Positions 1 through 7,231 are shown, counted from the stretch's first letter. The stretch: DNA of 7,721 nucleotides from Paludibacter sp. (GCA_028748945.1 JAQTOL010000144.1:1-7721); one strand, 5' to 3'. Notes: generated by a model not told the origin, from the letters alone. Program-made: numbers and translations.

Positions 1-594
1 GTTAGAAATGGCAAAATCAAGATCCGAATTGATTTGAGCAAGCACTTTGCTTGCCTCAACCTTTGGTTGATATTGATTTTCGATGGTTACCGGTTCAGTA
101 ACCAAAGGGACCGAACCATAAAACTTATATAAATCGAAATACTTTTGGGCCCGTAGCAATCTGGCTTCGGCTTCATACTTTGATTTTAATTCAGCGTTTA
201 CATCAGTCCCACTATATTTACCAAGTGTTTTCAGGAAGATATTGTACCTCGCAATACAAGAATATGAGTATGAATATACTTTATCAACAAGACCACCTGA
301 TGTTGGCGTAATAGGCCCCTGAGTAATATTTGTTATGCTATACCAACTAACGTTAAAACAGTAACCATTATCAGCCATACAGTCGATTGCTGGCATGTTT
401 GCACTAAAAATGACATCTTGCAATGTGGAATAACAGGCTGTTAATGCCATATCAATGCTATTTTTAGATGTATAAAATGTTCCGGCAGAGAGTGAATCGG
501 TAGGATTTTTATCAAGAAAATCCTTTGAGCAAGAGTTCAGCAAAATGATTAATAGTAAAATAATCATTTGGACCTTAAAACATATCTTTTTCAT
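1..594 (-). CDS. susD-like: SusD/RagB-family nutrient-binding outer membrane lipoprotein, N-terminal part (runs off window)
   Basis: This is the surface lipoprotein that caps the SusC channel and binds the oligosaccharide or other nutrient before import. The ATG is at 594-592, and 198 codons are open to the window edge with no stop, so the gene is cut by the window rather than broken. The start MKKICFKVQMIILLLIILLN is a lipoprotein signal peptide. Its lipobox is L19-N20-S21-C22, followed by SKDFLDKNPTDS, the usual opening of mature SusD proteins. Residues 143-160 (EARLLRAQKYFDLYKFYG) followed by VPLVTEP at 162-168 are the hallmark TPR-like helix of the family. About 300-400 further residues would lie beyond position 1. 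It starts only 16 bp after the susC stop, so the two are surely co-transcribed. Family assignment is firm; the ligand is unknown. Confidence 0.96.
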   Translation of the reverse strand, partial: MKKICFKVQMIILLLIILLNSCSKDFLDKNPTDSLSAGTFYTSKNSIDMALTACYSTLQDVIFSANMPAIDCMADNGYCFNVSWYSITNITQGPITPTSGGLVDKVYSYSYSCIARYNIFLKTLGKYSGTDVNAELKSKYEAEARLLRAQKYFDLYKFYGSVPLVTEPVTIENQYQPKVEASKVLAQINSDLDFAISN

Positions 595-610
595 AATTAT
601 TCTTTTAAAA

Positions 611-3600
611 TTAGAAATTAACATTACAACCAAATGAAATAACTTTATTTTGAGGATAGTTTACAAATCTGCCGTTATCTGCTCTTTCCGGATCAAGTCC
701 TTCATACTTGGTAAATGTCAGCAAATTGTCACCGGCAAAATAGACACGTAACTTACTCATCCGCAATTTGCTGATCCACTGATCAGGCAAAGTGTACCCG
801 ATTTGAAGAGTTTTTAGCCTCAAATAAGAATTATCTTTTAACAGATAAGTTGAAGGATGCGAGAAAGATTTGGGATCACCAAGCATTACTTCTGTATTAG
901 ATTTATTTTCAGGTGTCCAGGCCTCTGCTAACTGTTTCTTTGTTGGAGCAGAGCCTTGTGTAAATGGTTGAATTCCCCAGCCTGTTACATAAACCTTCGA
1001 ACCGGCAACGCCTTGAAAAATACCATACAAGTCAAATCCTTTCCAATCGGCGCTAAAATTAAAACCATAGGTAAACGCAGGGAATACACCTTTTTCCATG
1101 GGAACCCTGTCATTGTTGTCGATTTTCCCATCGCCACTTGTATCTTTAAATTTCAACATACCGGGCTGGGTATTCTCACCATATTGTTTCGGCGAATTGG
1201 CTATTTCTTCTTTGGTTTGGAAAATACCTTCTACCTGAAGTAAATAAAACGTATTCCAAGGCCTGCCTTCCTCATAAATTGTGGAGGTATTGTCTTGTTT
1301 TTTTCCGAAAGTTACCAGTTTGTTATTGTAGGCACTTAAGTTTAGTCCACCACCAAAATTCAGGTCTTTAAAAGTTCCCGATTTAATACGGTCCCGATAT
1401 TGCATTTCCAAATCAAAGCCTGTGTTTTGCATGGCGCCACTATTAACTGTTGGTGCAGATAACCCTACAACGCCTGTAACCTGGGCAGGCCTTAAAATAT
1501 CAGAAGTAAACTTTTTATAAATGTCAAAAGAAAAAGATAGTTTATCGAAAAGCGTTAAATCTAATCCAATATCAGAAGAAGTCGTTGTCTCCCAGGTTAT
1601 ATTTTCATTATTCAGAGATGTTTGTGCTGCACCCGACGATAAGTTTGCATTATCGAAAGGATATACCCCTGTTAAATTTAGCATAGCCTGATATGGATAA
1701 GTACCAATATTTTGATTACCAAGCATACCCCATGAGGCTCTCAGTTTGGCATTAGACAGCCACGATTTTGTAGATGCCATAAAAGATTCTTCGCTCAACC
1801 TCCAACCAGCTGAAACAGAAGGAAATGCACCCCACCTGGTGGCAGACGACAGCCTTGAAGTGCCATCATAACGCACATTAGTTTCTAAAAAATACTTTTC
1901 TTTAAAATTATAGTTTAACCGGCCAAAAACAGACTCAATTGCCCAAGCAGTACTACTTCCATTATTGGTTTGACCATTCGCCGATCCGGCATTCAATTCA
2001 GGAGTTGAAGGAGATACATATCCATTGCGCCAACCTTTTATATAGTTGTTGTTATCCTCCTCGTTGCTATATCCTGCCATCAAATTAAAGTTGTGTGATC
2101 CTATTTTTTTATCGTAATTCAAATAGGTGTAAACATTCGTATAAATATCCTGAGAATTATTTTTACTAAGGAGTGTAACATATTGATAACCCAATACTGA
2201 AGGATCGCGATATAAACGTTCATAGTCAGTATTGCCTGCAAATTGTGTAAATTGTGACGTGGAATAATTGGCTGCTGCTTTAAAATTCCAATGTAATCCT
2301 TTAATAACTTCAAAATCAGACCAAATTTGAGAGGCCCTACTATAATCATCTGTTATTGTACCATTCTCTTTCATTTGTTCATATGGGTTCCAATTACATT
2401 CTTCAAAAGGATATGCCCTCCATGAATACAAACCACTTCCATTGGCCACCGTTGGCATTATTGTTGGCGGTTGTGCCAGTATGCATAAAAAATAATTCGA
2501 TTGGCCACCGGCATCAGCAATGGTTTTCCCATTCTTAAACTGAATATTGGTGCCAATTTTCAATTTTTTACTAACCTCGGAAACGACATTGAGTTGAGCA
2601 TTGTACTTTTTATAATTAAAAGCTTTCATCGTACCCTCTTGATCAGTATACCCTAACGAAAGGTTGTAATATGTTTGCTTACCTCCACTGACACTCAAAT
2701 TATGCATGGTTGTGGGCGCTGGATTAACCAGATAATCAACCCAATCAAAATTAGGATATTGGATACGGTCAGTCGCATTTTCATATTTATCAATTTCAGC
2801 TTGCGGATATTGCCTGGCAGGAATATCAACTCCATAATTATTGTTTCTAATTCTTGTGTTCCAGGCCCTCATGTAGTCCGCAGAATTGGTCACCATATCC
2901 AACATTTTTGTTGGACTATTGATTCCGTAATTGAAATTATACTCTACTTTGATTTTACCATCACCATTTTTTCCGTTTTTGGTTGTAACGAGTATAACTC
3001 CATTAGCGCCTCTTGAACCATATATGGAGGAAGAAGCGGCATCTTTTAAGACAGAGACGGATTCAATTGTATTAGCATCCAAAGATTCCAAATTGCCAGG
3101 AACGCCATCGATCAGAATCAAGGGATTCGACCCTGCTCCACTATATGTTCCTTTTCCCCTGATTTGAATACTTATGTTTCCTTGTCCGGGCTGCCCACTT
3201 GCCTGCACAACACTTACGCCTGGCAATAATCCCTGAAGCATTGTTGAAGGATTTGCAACAGGTCTTTTAGTCATAATATTACCACTAACAGATGCAACTG
3301 CCCCTGTTAAATTCACCTTCTTTTGTGTCCCATATCCAACAGCTACAACTTCTTCAATACCTATTGCATCTTCAGCAAGTGTAATATCAATAATTGTTTT
3401 GCCGCTAACTAAAATCTCCTGAGTTTTCATGCCCACAAACGAAAATTGTACAGTTGCATTTTCAGAAATATTGGACAGCGAAAAATTACCATTGTTATCA
3501 GTTATTACTCCAGTTGTAGTTCCTTTTACAACTACAGAAACACCGGGAAGTGTAGCTCCCGATGAGTCGGTAACTTTACCGGTTACCTTTTTGCCTTGTT

Positions 3601-3988
3601 GGTTTGCAGTTGTTTCCTTGGTTGATGTGATAACAATATAGCGGTTTACCATTTCGTATTTCAGATTTTCACCCGAAATCAGTTTTTCGACTATCGATTT
3701 TAACGTTTCATTCTCTGCCTCAATCGAAATTTTACGATTGACTTTGAATACATCATTGTCGTACATGAACGAGAGATTCGTCTGATGTTCAATCTCTTCG
3801 AGAACATCCTTAACTGTGCCATTTGTGAATTTCAGGTTTATTTTGGCTGTCTGAGCATCAGATTCGGCATAACTGGAAGTCAATCCTACGACCAGAATAA
3901 GAATTGCAATCATTTTCATAATTAACAGTCGTTTTAGCCAAGGAGAATAATTCAAAGGCATTCTTCCTGCAATTGATTTTTTTTTCAT
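611..3988 (-). CDS. susC-like: SusC/RagA-family TonB-dependent outer membrane receptor with STN signalling domain
   Basis: This TonB-dependent channel imports substrate handed over by the SusD partner encoded just downstream. From the ATG at 3988 it has 1125 residues, normal for the family. Domains in order: positively charged leader and hydrophobic export signal (about 1-41, ending SSYA); STN domain (about 45-122), which talks to FecR anti-sigma factors; carboxypeptidase-regulatory-like beta-sandwich (about 135-205, VTGKVTDSSGATLPGVSVVV); TonB-box-like EEVVAVGYG near 212; plug with the SusC signature DGVPGNLESL (294-303) and LKDAASSSIYGSRGANG (314-330); then a beta-barrel ending in a terminal Phe, as outer membrane proteins do. 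The reading frame is open up to a GTG at 4018, which would add ten residues. I prefer the ATG because MKKKSIAGRMPL fits a usual leader, but no Shine-Dalgarno sequence supports either. The STN domain indicates a receptor that regulates its own operon through the neighbouring FecR and sigma factor. Confidence 0.96.
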   Translation of the reverse strand: MKKKSIAGRMPLNYSPWLKRLLIMKMIAILILVVGLTSSYAESDAQTAKINLKFTNGTVKDVLEEIEHQTNLSFMYDNDVFKVNRKISIEAENETLKSIVEKLISGENLKYEMVNRYIVITSTKETTANQQGKKVTGKVTDSSGATLPGVSVVVKGTTTGVITDNNGNFSLSNISENATVQFSFVGMKTQEILVSGKTIIDITLAEDAIGIEEVVAVGYGTQKKVNLTGAVASVSGNIMTKRPVANPSTMLQGLLPGVSVVQASGQPGQGNISIQIRGKGTYSGAGSNPLILIDGVPGNLESLDANTIESVSVLKDAASSSIYGSRGANGVILVTTKNGKNGDGKIKVEYNFNYGINSPTKMLDMVTNSADYMRAWNTRIRNNNYGVDIPARQYPQAEIDKYENATDRIQYPNFDWVDYLVNPAPTTMHNLSVSGGKQTYYNLSLGYTDQEGTMKAFNYKKYNAQLNVVSEVSKKLKIGTNIQFKNGKTIADAGGQSNYFLCILAQPPTIMPTVANGSGLYSWRAYPFEECNWNPYEQMKENGTITDDYSRASQIWSDFEVIKGLHWNFKAAANYSTSQFTQFAGNTDYERLYRDPSVLGYQYVTLLSKNNSQDIYTNVYTYLNYDKKIGSHNFNLMAGYSNEEDNNNYIKGWRNGYVSPSTPELNAGSANGQTNNGSSTAWAIESVFGRLNYNFKEKYFLETNVRYDGTSRLSSATRWGAFPSVSAGWRLSEESFMASTKSWLSNAKLRASWGMLGNQNIGTYPYQAMLNLTGVYPFDNANLSSGAAQTSLNNENITWETTTSSDIGLDLTLFDKLSFSFDIYKKFTSDILRPAQVTGVVGLSAPTVNSGAMQNTGFDLEMQYRDRIKSGTFKDLNFGGGLNLSAYNNKLVTFGKKQDNTSTIYEEGRPWNTFYLLQVEGIFQTKEEIANSPKQYGENTQPGMLKFKDTSGDGKIDNNDRVPMEKGVFPAFTYGFNFSADWKGFDLYGIFQGVAGSKVYVTGWGIQPFTQGSAPTKKQLAEAWTPENKSNTEVMLGDPKSFSHPSTYLLKDNSYLRLKTLQIGYTLPDQWISKLRMSKLRVYFAGDNLLTFTKYEGLDPERADNGRFVNYPQNKVISFGCNVNF

Positions 3989-4080
3989 AAATTTGTCTAC
4001 GTTTTTTGCATTTTTCACAATGACATGGAGTTGGCGCTTTAGTAATGTGAAATCAGCGATTAATAAAATTGAATTTTAAG

Positions 4081-4108
4081 AAAGGTTTGTCTTCACAGGC
4101 AGACCTTT
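4081..4108. other. Hairpin in the fecR-susC intergenic region
   Basis: AAAGGT (4081-4086) and ACCTTT (4103-4108) are inverted repeats, with GTCT/AGAC able to add pairs inside if a bulge is allowed. The site lies in the 141 bp between the fecR stop and the preferred susC start. On the plus strand it is followed by a T-rich run (4106-4116), but no plus-strand gene ends here. On the minus strand, where transcription runs, the trailing T-tract is poor. It could be a partial terminator that lowers readthrough into susC, or a leader structure of the susC mRNA. Confidence 0.3.
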
Positions 4109-4129
4109 TTGCTTTTAGGGCATCATTGT

Positions 4130-5113
4130 TTAGCTTTTATTTGTTTTCCGTTTCGTAATTTTCACCTGCTTTCCGTTTATTTCATAACTAATTGGGGTAA
4201 TATGATTGATTATTGATAGTAGTTCAATAAAGCTTTCTGTTTTGACTTTGAAACTCATCCTCAAATTCTGGTTGATCGATTTATCGAGTGTGATTTCTAC
4301 ACCATACCAGCGCTCCAGGTATTTTACCATATTTGCAAATGTTTCATCCTGAATGATCAGTTCGTCAGATCTCCATGATGTAATTTGTCTTAAATTCCCC
4401 TGGTAACTGGTGAATTTTTTTGAATGAGCGTCGTAAGTAATCACCTCGCCTGGTTTCATCTTTTTCACCAATTGTTCATCGCGAAAAAGACTAACGCTGC
4501 CTTCAACAAGTGAAATTTCTGAAACAAGATCGTTCTCATAGCCGTGTACATTGAACGTGGTACCGTAAACTTCAATTCTTAAATCTTTAGATTTGACTGT
4601 GAATAAACTGGATGGATTTTTTGTAACATGAAATAAAGCTTCTCCTGTCATCTCAACATTCCTGGATTTTGTAAAGTCAGCACAATATTTGATTCGAGTC
4701 CCTTCGTTTAACCATACCTCAGAACTGTCAGGGAGTAACACCATCGTTTTGTGTCCGTAAGGGGAATAAACTTCGGTAAAAGAATTGACACGCTTACTAT
4801 TTTGAAGGAAGTATCCACCTCCTATGCCCAAGGCAATCAGCAAAAATGAAGCAGCAACCCGAAGCATAATCCCGATAACATCGAATCGACGTTTTTTGAT
4901 GGAGATCCGGTTAACAATCCTTTGCCATGCCATCTCTTTTTGAGGCTTGAAAGAATCAGGGACACTTCCTGTTATTGAAAAAATCACTTTCAGATCGCCC
5001 AAAAAAGTTTCGTTTTCAATATCCTCGATCAACCAATTACTGAGCGTTTCGTCCTCTGCCAGGTTAGGGTTGCGAAGTTTATCTTGGATATGTTCCCAGG
5101 GTATTTGATTCAT
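4130..5113 (-). CDS. fecR-like: FecR-family anti-sigma factor with DUF4974 C-terminal domain
   Basis: This inner-membrane anti-sigma factor holds the upstream ECF sigma factor inactive until it is signalled by the STN domain of the SusC receptor. It has 327 residues, a normal length. A cytoplasmic N-terminal part (about 1-78) would bind the sigma factor. One transmembrane helix follows at about 79-103 (VIGIMLRVAASFLLIALGIG). The periplasmic FecR domain covers about 112-210, with the typical TEVYSPYGHKTMVLLPDSSE, LNEGTRIKY, GEALFHV and VYGTTFNVHGY blocks. The C-terminal DUF4974 domain is about 252-320 (DETFANMVKYLERWYGVEI), found in the Bacteroidota members. The ATG at 5113 starts a complete MNQIPWEHIQ N-terminus. 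The gene is 138 bp downstream of the sigma gene and 141 bp upstream of susC, the usual order for such cassettes. It looks intact. Confidence 0.96.
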   Translation of the reverse strand: MNQIPWEHIQDKLRNPNLAEDETLSNWLIEDIENETFLGDLKVIFSITGSVPDSFKPQKEMAWQRIVNRISIKKRRFDVIGIMLRVAASFLLIALGIGGGYFLQNSKRVNSFTEVYSPYGHKTMVLLPDSSEVWLNEGTRIKYCADFTKSRNVEMTGEALFHVTKNPSSLFTVKSKDLRIEVYGTTFNVHGYENDLVSEISLVEGSVSLFRDEQLVKKMKPGEVITYDAHSKKFTSYQGNLRQITSWRSDELIIQDETFANMVKYLERWYGVEITLDKSINQNLRMSFKVKTESFIELLSIINHITPISYEINGKQVKITKRKTNKS

Positions 5114-5163
5114 TGTTTGTTTTGCATTACGGAAGTAAGTAACTTAATTGTTGAGGTACCCCC

Positions 5164-5187
5164 AAAAAAACTGAAAAAAATTTCAGT
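5164..5187 (-). terminator. Weak intrinsic-terminator-like hairpin after the sigma gene
   Basis: Read on the minus strand, ACTGAAA (5187-5181), a four-base TTTT loop and TTTCAGT (5176-5170) form a perfect 7-bp stem. A run of Ts (5169-5164) and then five Gs follow. A stem followed directly by a T-tract is the layout of an intrinsic terminator, but only two of its seven pairs are G-C, so it is probably leaky. It lies between the sigma factor and fecR and could separate their expression. Confidence 0.4.
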
Positions 5188-5251
5188 CAATCGTTTTAAG
5201 AATGTTTTTTAATGAGGTTAGTCAGAAGAAAGGTCGATGTTAACTGTCACT

Positions 5252-5878
5252 TTATGATTTAGAAAGGAAATGTAACAGAAAAATGAGGAATATTTTTTCT
5301 CTAAAGGGTAAAAGGTATTCCCGAAGTTTTTTGAGGGCAATTGTCATCTGGTTTTCGACTGTTTTGACCGAAATACCAAGTTGCGCAGCAATCTCATTAT
5401 TAGTAAGATCGTTTCGTTTGCTGAGCAAAAAAATTTCCCTGCATTTTGGAGCAAGCTGGTTAATTGCCATATCCAGGATCTTCCTAAACTCTTCAGCATC
5501 AATGCACGAACTGTCCTGTTCGGTCGTGTGATATGGTTCTGTTTTCCCAATGTTCTCAACAATCCTTCGCTTTGTTTTAGTATCGCGCAACAGATTAAGG
5601 CTTTTGAATTTTGATGCAGAAAATAAAAAGGCTTTAACTGAGGTATTGATTTTAAGCTTTTCACGATTTTCCCAGAAAAAGACGAATATATCCTGAACGA
5701 TTTCTTCAGCCAGGATCTGGTCGTGGAGATAAATATGAACAAAGTTGCAAAGGTCAGAATAATACCTGTCAAAGAAATATTTGAAGGAATCAATATCTCC
5801 TTCAATCATTTTCTTTACTATGAATAGTTCTTCGTTGGTTATTTCTTCTTTTGCCAAAGCAGGATCAAATTTGGACAA
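5252..5878 (-). CDS. ECF RNA polymerase sigma-70 factor, Bacteroides expansion family 1
   Basis: This alternative sigma factor is expected to direct RNA polymerase to the susC/susD operon when the FecR-like protein encoded next lets it go. It has 208 residues. Sigma region 2 is about residues 22-100 (GDIDSFKYFFDRYYSDLCNF, then EEIVQDIFVFFWENR). Sigma region 4 is about 132-190, with CREIFLLSKRNDLTNNEIAAQ and the helix-turn-helix GISVKTVENQMTIALKKLRE. The hydrophobic tail (EKIFLIFLLHFL) is common in this subfamily. The start used is TTG at 5878, giving MSKFDPALAKEEITNEELF. The next in-frame ATG is codon 24 (5809) and would cut into region 2. The frame is open only a few codons further upstream, to a TAA. 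The TTG start is therefore likely but not proven, and no Shine-Dalgarno sequence is visible. No clear promoter was found upstream. Confidence 0.95.
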   Translation of the reverse strand: MSKFDPALAKEEITNEELFIVKKMIEGDIDSFKYFFDRYYSDLCNFVHIYLHDQILAEEIVQDIFVFFWENREKLKINTSVKAFLFSASKFKSLNLLRDTKTKRRIVENIGKTEPYHTTEQDSSCIDAEEFRKILDMAINQLAPKCREIFLLSKRNDLTNNEIAAQLGISVKTVENQMTIALKKLREYLLPFREKIFLIFLLHFLSKS

Positions 5879-5953
5879 AACTACAAAATTTTAAAGGAGA
5901 ATGAAATACCGAAAATGACTCATAGGTAAACTGTCGTTCAATTATTTTGAAAA

Positions 5954-5968
5954 ACTGGATTGACCAGT
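5954..5968 (-). other. Small hairpin in the region upstream of the sigma gene
   Basis: ACTGG (5954-5958) and CCAGT (5964-5968) flank a five-base loop. On the minus strand the stem is followed by TTTTTC. It lies 76 bp upstream of the sigma start, either in its leader RNA or in its promoter region. It is too short to call a terminator with any assurance, and no minus-strand gene is seen upstream for it to terminate. Confidence 0.2.
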
Positions 5969-6061
5969 CAAACGGGAATACCTTTTCGATTCATATCAAA
6001 GCAAAAACATCAAAAATCTTATAAATATGCCTTTTTAAAGCGTCAGAATCGAGCAAATAAT

Positions 6062-6116
6062 ATATGCACTTAAATAGTGCTATTTTTGTTATAATATGCA
6101 CTATTTAAGTGTATAT
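6062..6116 (+). promoter_or_regulatory. Long inverted repeat around a -7 box: probable operator/promoter of the ATPase gene
   Basis: The arms ATATGCACTTAAATAGTGC (6062-6080) and GCACTATTTAAGTGTATAT (6098-6116) are inverted repeats matching at 18 of 19 positions, with a 17-base spacer. Each arm is also a smaller dyad (GCACT-N5-AGTGC on the left; ATATGCACT-N5-AGTGTATAT on the right), and ATATGCACT recurs directly 32 bp apart, about three helical turns. The spacer holds TATTTTTG (6081-6088), a perfect match to the Bacteroidota -7 consensus TAnnTTTG, but no TTTG/TTG element sits about 19 bp upstream. The site ends 28 bp before the ATPase ATG. I infer two operator sites for one regulator bracketing the promoter. 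A structured 5' leader is the alternative, since the one mismatch would be a G-U pair in RNA. Confidence 0.6.
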
Positions 6117-6144
6117 TGATTGTTTTTGCAGAAAATAAACTGCT

Positions 6145-7184
6145 ATGGACAAATTATTTGAACAGTTTAAGAAGCTTCTAAGAGAGACAGATACCGGTTT
6201 CTTCCGCTACATTATAAAGAAATGAATTGGAAAAGTCGGATGATTGGACTTACGGGTCCAGGTGGAGTTGGGAAAACTACCCTGGTTTTACAGCATATTA
6301 AAAAGAACCTGAATCCTGCTGAAACGCTTTATGTAACAGCAGAGGATTTTTATTTTGCCGACAACAGGATGATTGATTTAGCTGGTGATTTTGTAAAGCG
6401 GGGCGGGAAATACCTGTTTATAGATGAAATACATAAATACAAAGACTGGGCTAAGGAACTAAAACTGATATATGATTATCATCCGGAACTGAATGTAGTG
6501 TTTACAGGTTCATCAGTGTTGGATATCAAAAAAGGAGCCTCAGATTTAAGTCGCAGGGCTTTAATGTATAATATGCAAGGTTTGTCTTTCAGGGAGTATT
6601 TGCAATTGTTTCATTAAATAGCTGTCCAGCCGTATTCCTTGGAAGAAATTCTGGGTCATAAAACCGAACTTCCCGGAGTGAAACATCCATTACCTTTTTT
6701 TGAAGATTATCTGAAAAGAGGGTATTATCCTTTTGCATTGGAGGAAGGTTTTGATCTGAAGTTACAACAGATTGTTAACCAAACTTTGGAAACAGATATT
6801 CCGTTGTATGCCGGGATGAATGTGTCCACTGGCCGAAAATTGAAGCAATTGCTGGCCATTATTGCTAAGAGTGTGCCGTTTAAGCCCAATATGACAAGTA
6901 TAGCAACTGCACTTTCCGCCAGCCGGAATAACATAACTGATTATTGCTTGTTTATTGAAGAAGCCGGAATGATAGCACAACTACGGGATGCAACTGGAGG
7001 AATAAGGGGGTTGGGTAAGGCGGATAAAATTTATCTCGACAATACTAATTTGATTTACAGTTTAGCAAACGATAACTCAAATACGGGAAATATAGTGACT
7101 CTCAAATATCCCTTTGAATTTCTGGATCAGGGTGTTCTCCCCGTTGTTAGTGAAAAAGTTGCTACTCATTTAAGTATTCGATAG
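6145..7184 (+). pseudogene. AAA+ ATPase with DUF4143-type C-terminal region, broken three times
   Basis: This is a remnant of the ATP-binding proteins (AAA_14/DUF4143) that are widespread as accessory genes in Bacteroidota; their role is poorly known. The start MDKLFEQFKKLLRETDTGFF is at 6145, but this frame ends at TGA 6223-6225. The protein continues in another frame from about 6207 (LHYKEMNWKSRM), so there is a frameshift near 6205-6222. Walker A GPGGVGKT (6255-6278), Walker B FIDE (6417-6428), sensor-like VFTGSS and SRRALMYNMQGLSFREYL are all intact. A TAA at 6615-6617 stands where the family carries a sense codon; the same frame resumes at once with IAVQPYSLEEIL. Family-like sequence ends at NTGNI (7094). 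The 29 codons from 7095 to the stop at 7184 are chance readthrough of unrelated DNA. Roughly 50 C-terminal residues of a usual ~390-400 are missing. The gene cannot make the full protein. Confidence 0.88.
7077..7169 (-). pseudogene. Truncated start of a PLD-domain helicase-like gene (first ~25 codons only)
   Basis: On the minus strand an ATG at 7169 opens a 30-codon frame beginning MSSNFFTNNGENTLIQKF. From memory of the family, this N-terminus resembles large Bacteroidota helicase-like proteins with a phospholipase-D-like domain, which open with an FFTNxGENTLxxKFKGxF pattern and continue into a conserved LVGYFRASGYF stretch. That continuation is absent. After codon 25 the frame runs into the complement of the ATPase remnant and stops at 7077. 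The change in homology (about 7094/7095) coincides with the end of ATPase similarity, so this is a clean join of two truncated genes. The upstream promoter at 7201-7231 supports it having once been a gene start. The family name is tentative because only about 25 residues are available. Confidence 0.5.
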
Positions 7185-7200
7185 TTCTAAGGTCAAATCC

Positions 7201-7231
7201 CAAATTTAGAAAATTATAGTTTAATAACAGA
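7201..7231 (-). promoter_or_regulatory. Bacteroidota-type promoter for the truncated minus-strand gene
   Basis: Read on the minus strand, TCTG (7231-7228, one mismatch to the -33 TTTG) is followed after exactly 19 bp by TAAATTTG (7208-7201), a perfect match to the -7 consensus TAnnTTTG. The ATG at 7169 lies 31 bp further on, a normal leader length. Box identity, spacing and position together make this the best promoter candidate in the window, though what it drives is now only a stub and then antisense to the ATPase pseudogene. Confidence 0.5.

Noticed and set aside
956..3641. Plus-strand open frames of 60-113 codons inside the susC gene (for example 2675-3016 and 3429-3641)
   Set aside because: They are antisense to a clearly coding, full-length SusC frame, show no recognisable domain, and are expected by chance opposite a long gene.
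5344..5805. 153-codon minus-strand frame overlapping the sigma factor
   Set aside because: It is an out-of-frame shadow of the sigma gene. The sigma frame shows region 2 and region 4 motifs, while this one shows none.
6090..6095. TATAAT as a sigma-70 -10 box
   Set aside because: There is no -35 partner at 17 bp, and Bacteroidota use TAnnTTTG, which is present just upstream at 6081-6088. In an AT-rich spacer this is likely chance.
6213..6225. Programmed frameshift in the ATPase gene
   Set aside because: There is no classical slippery heptamer such as A-AAA-AAG, and two further lesions downstream make decay the simpler reading.
6725..6980. Two overlapping minus-strand frames of about 70 codons inside the ATPase remnant
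   Set aside because: They are antisense to well-conserved ATPase sequence and carry no domain signal.
7095..7184. The last 29 codons of the ATPase frame as a genuine, divergent C-terminus
   Set aside because: They do not match the family's usual continuation after NTGNI, and the opposite strand of the same bases gives a much better peptide with start codon and promoter.
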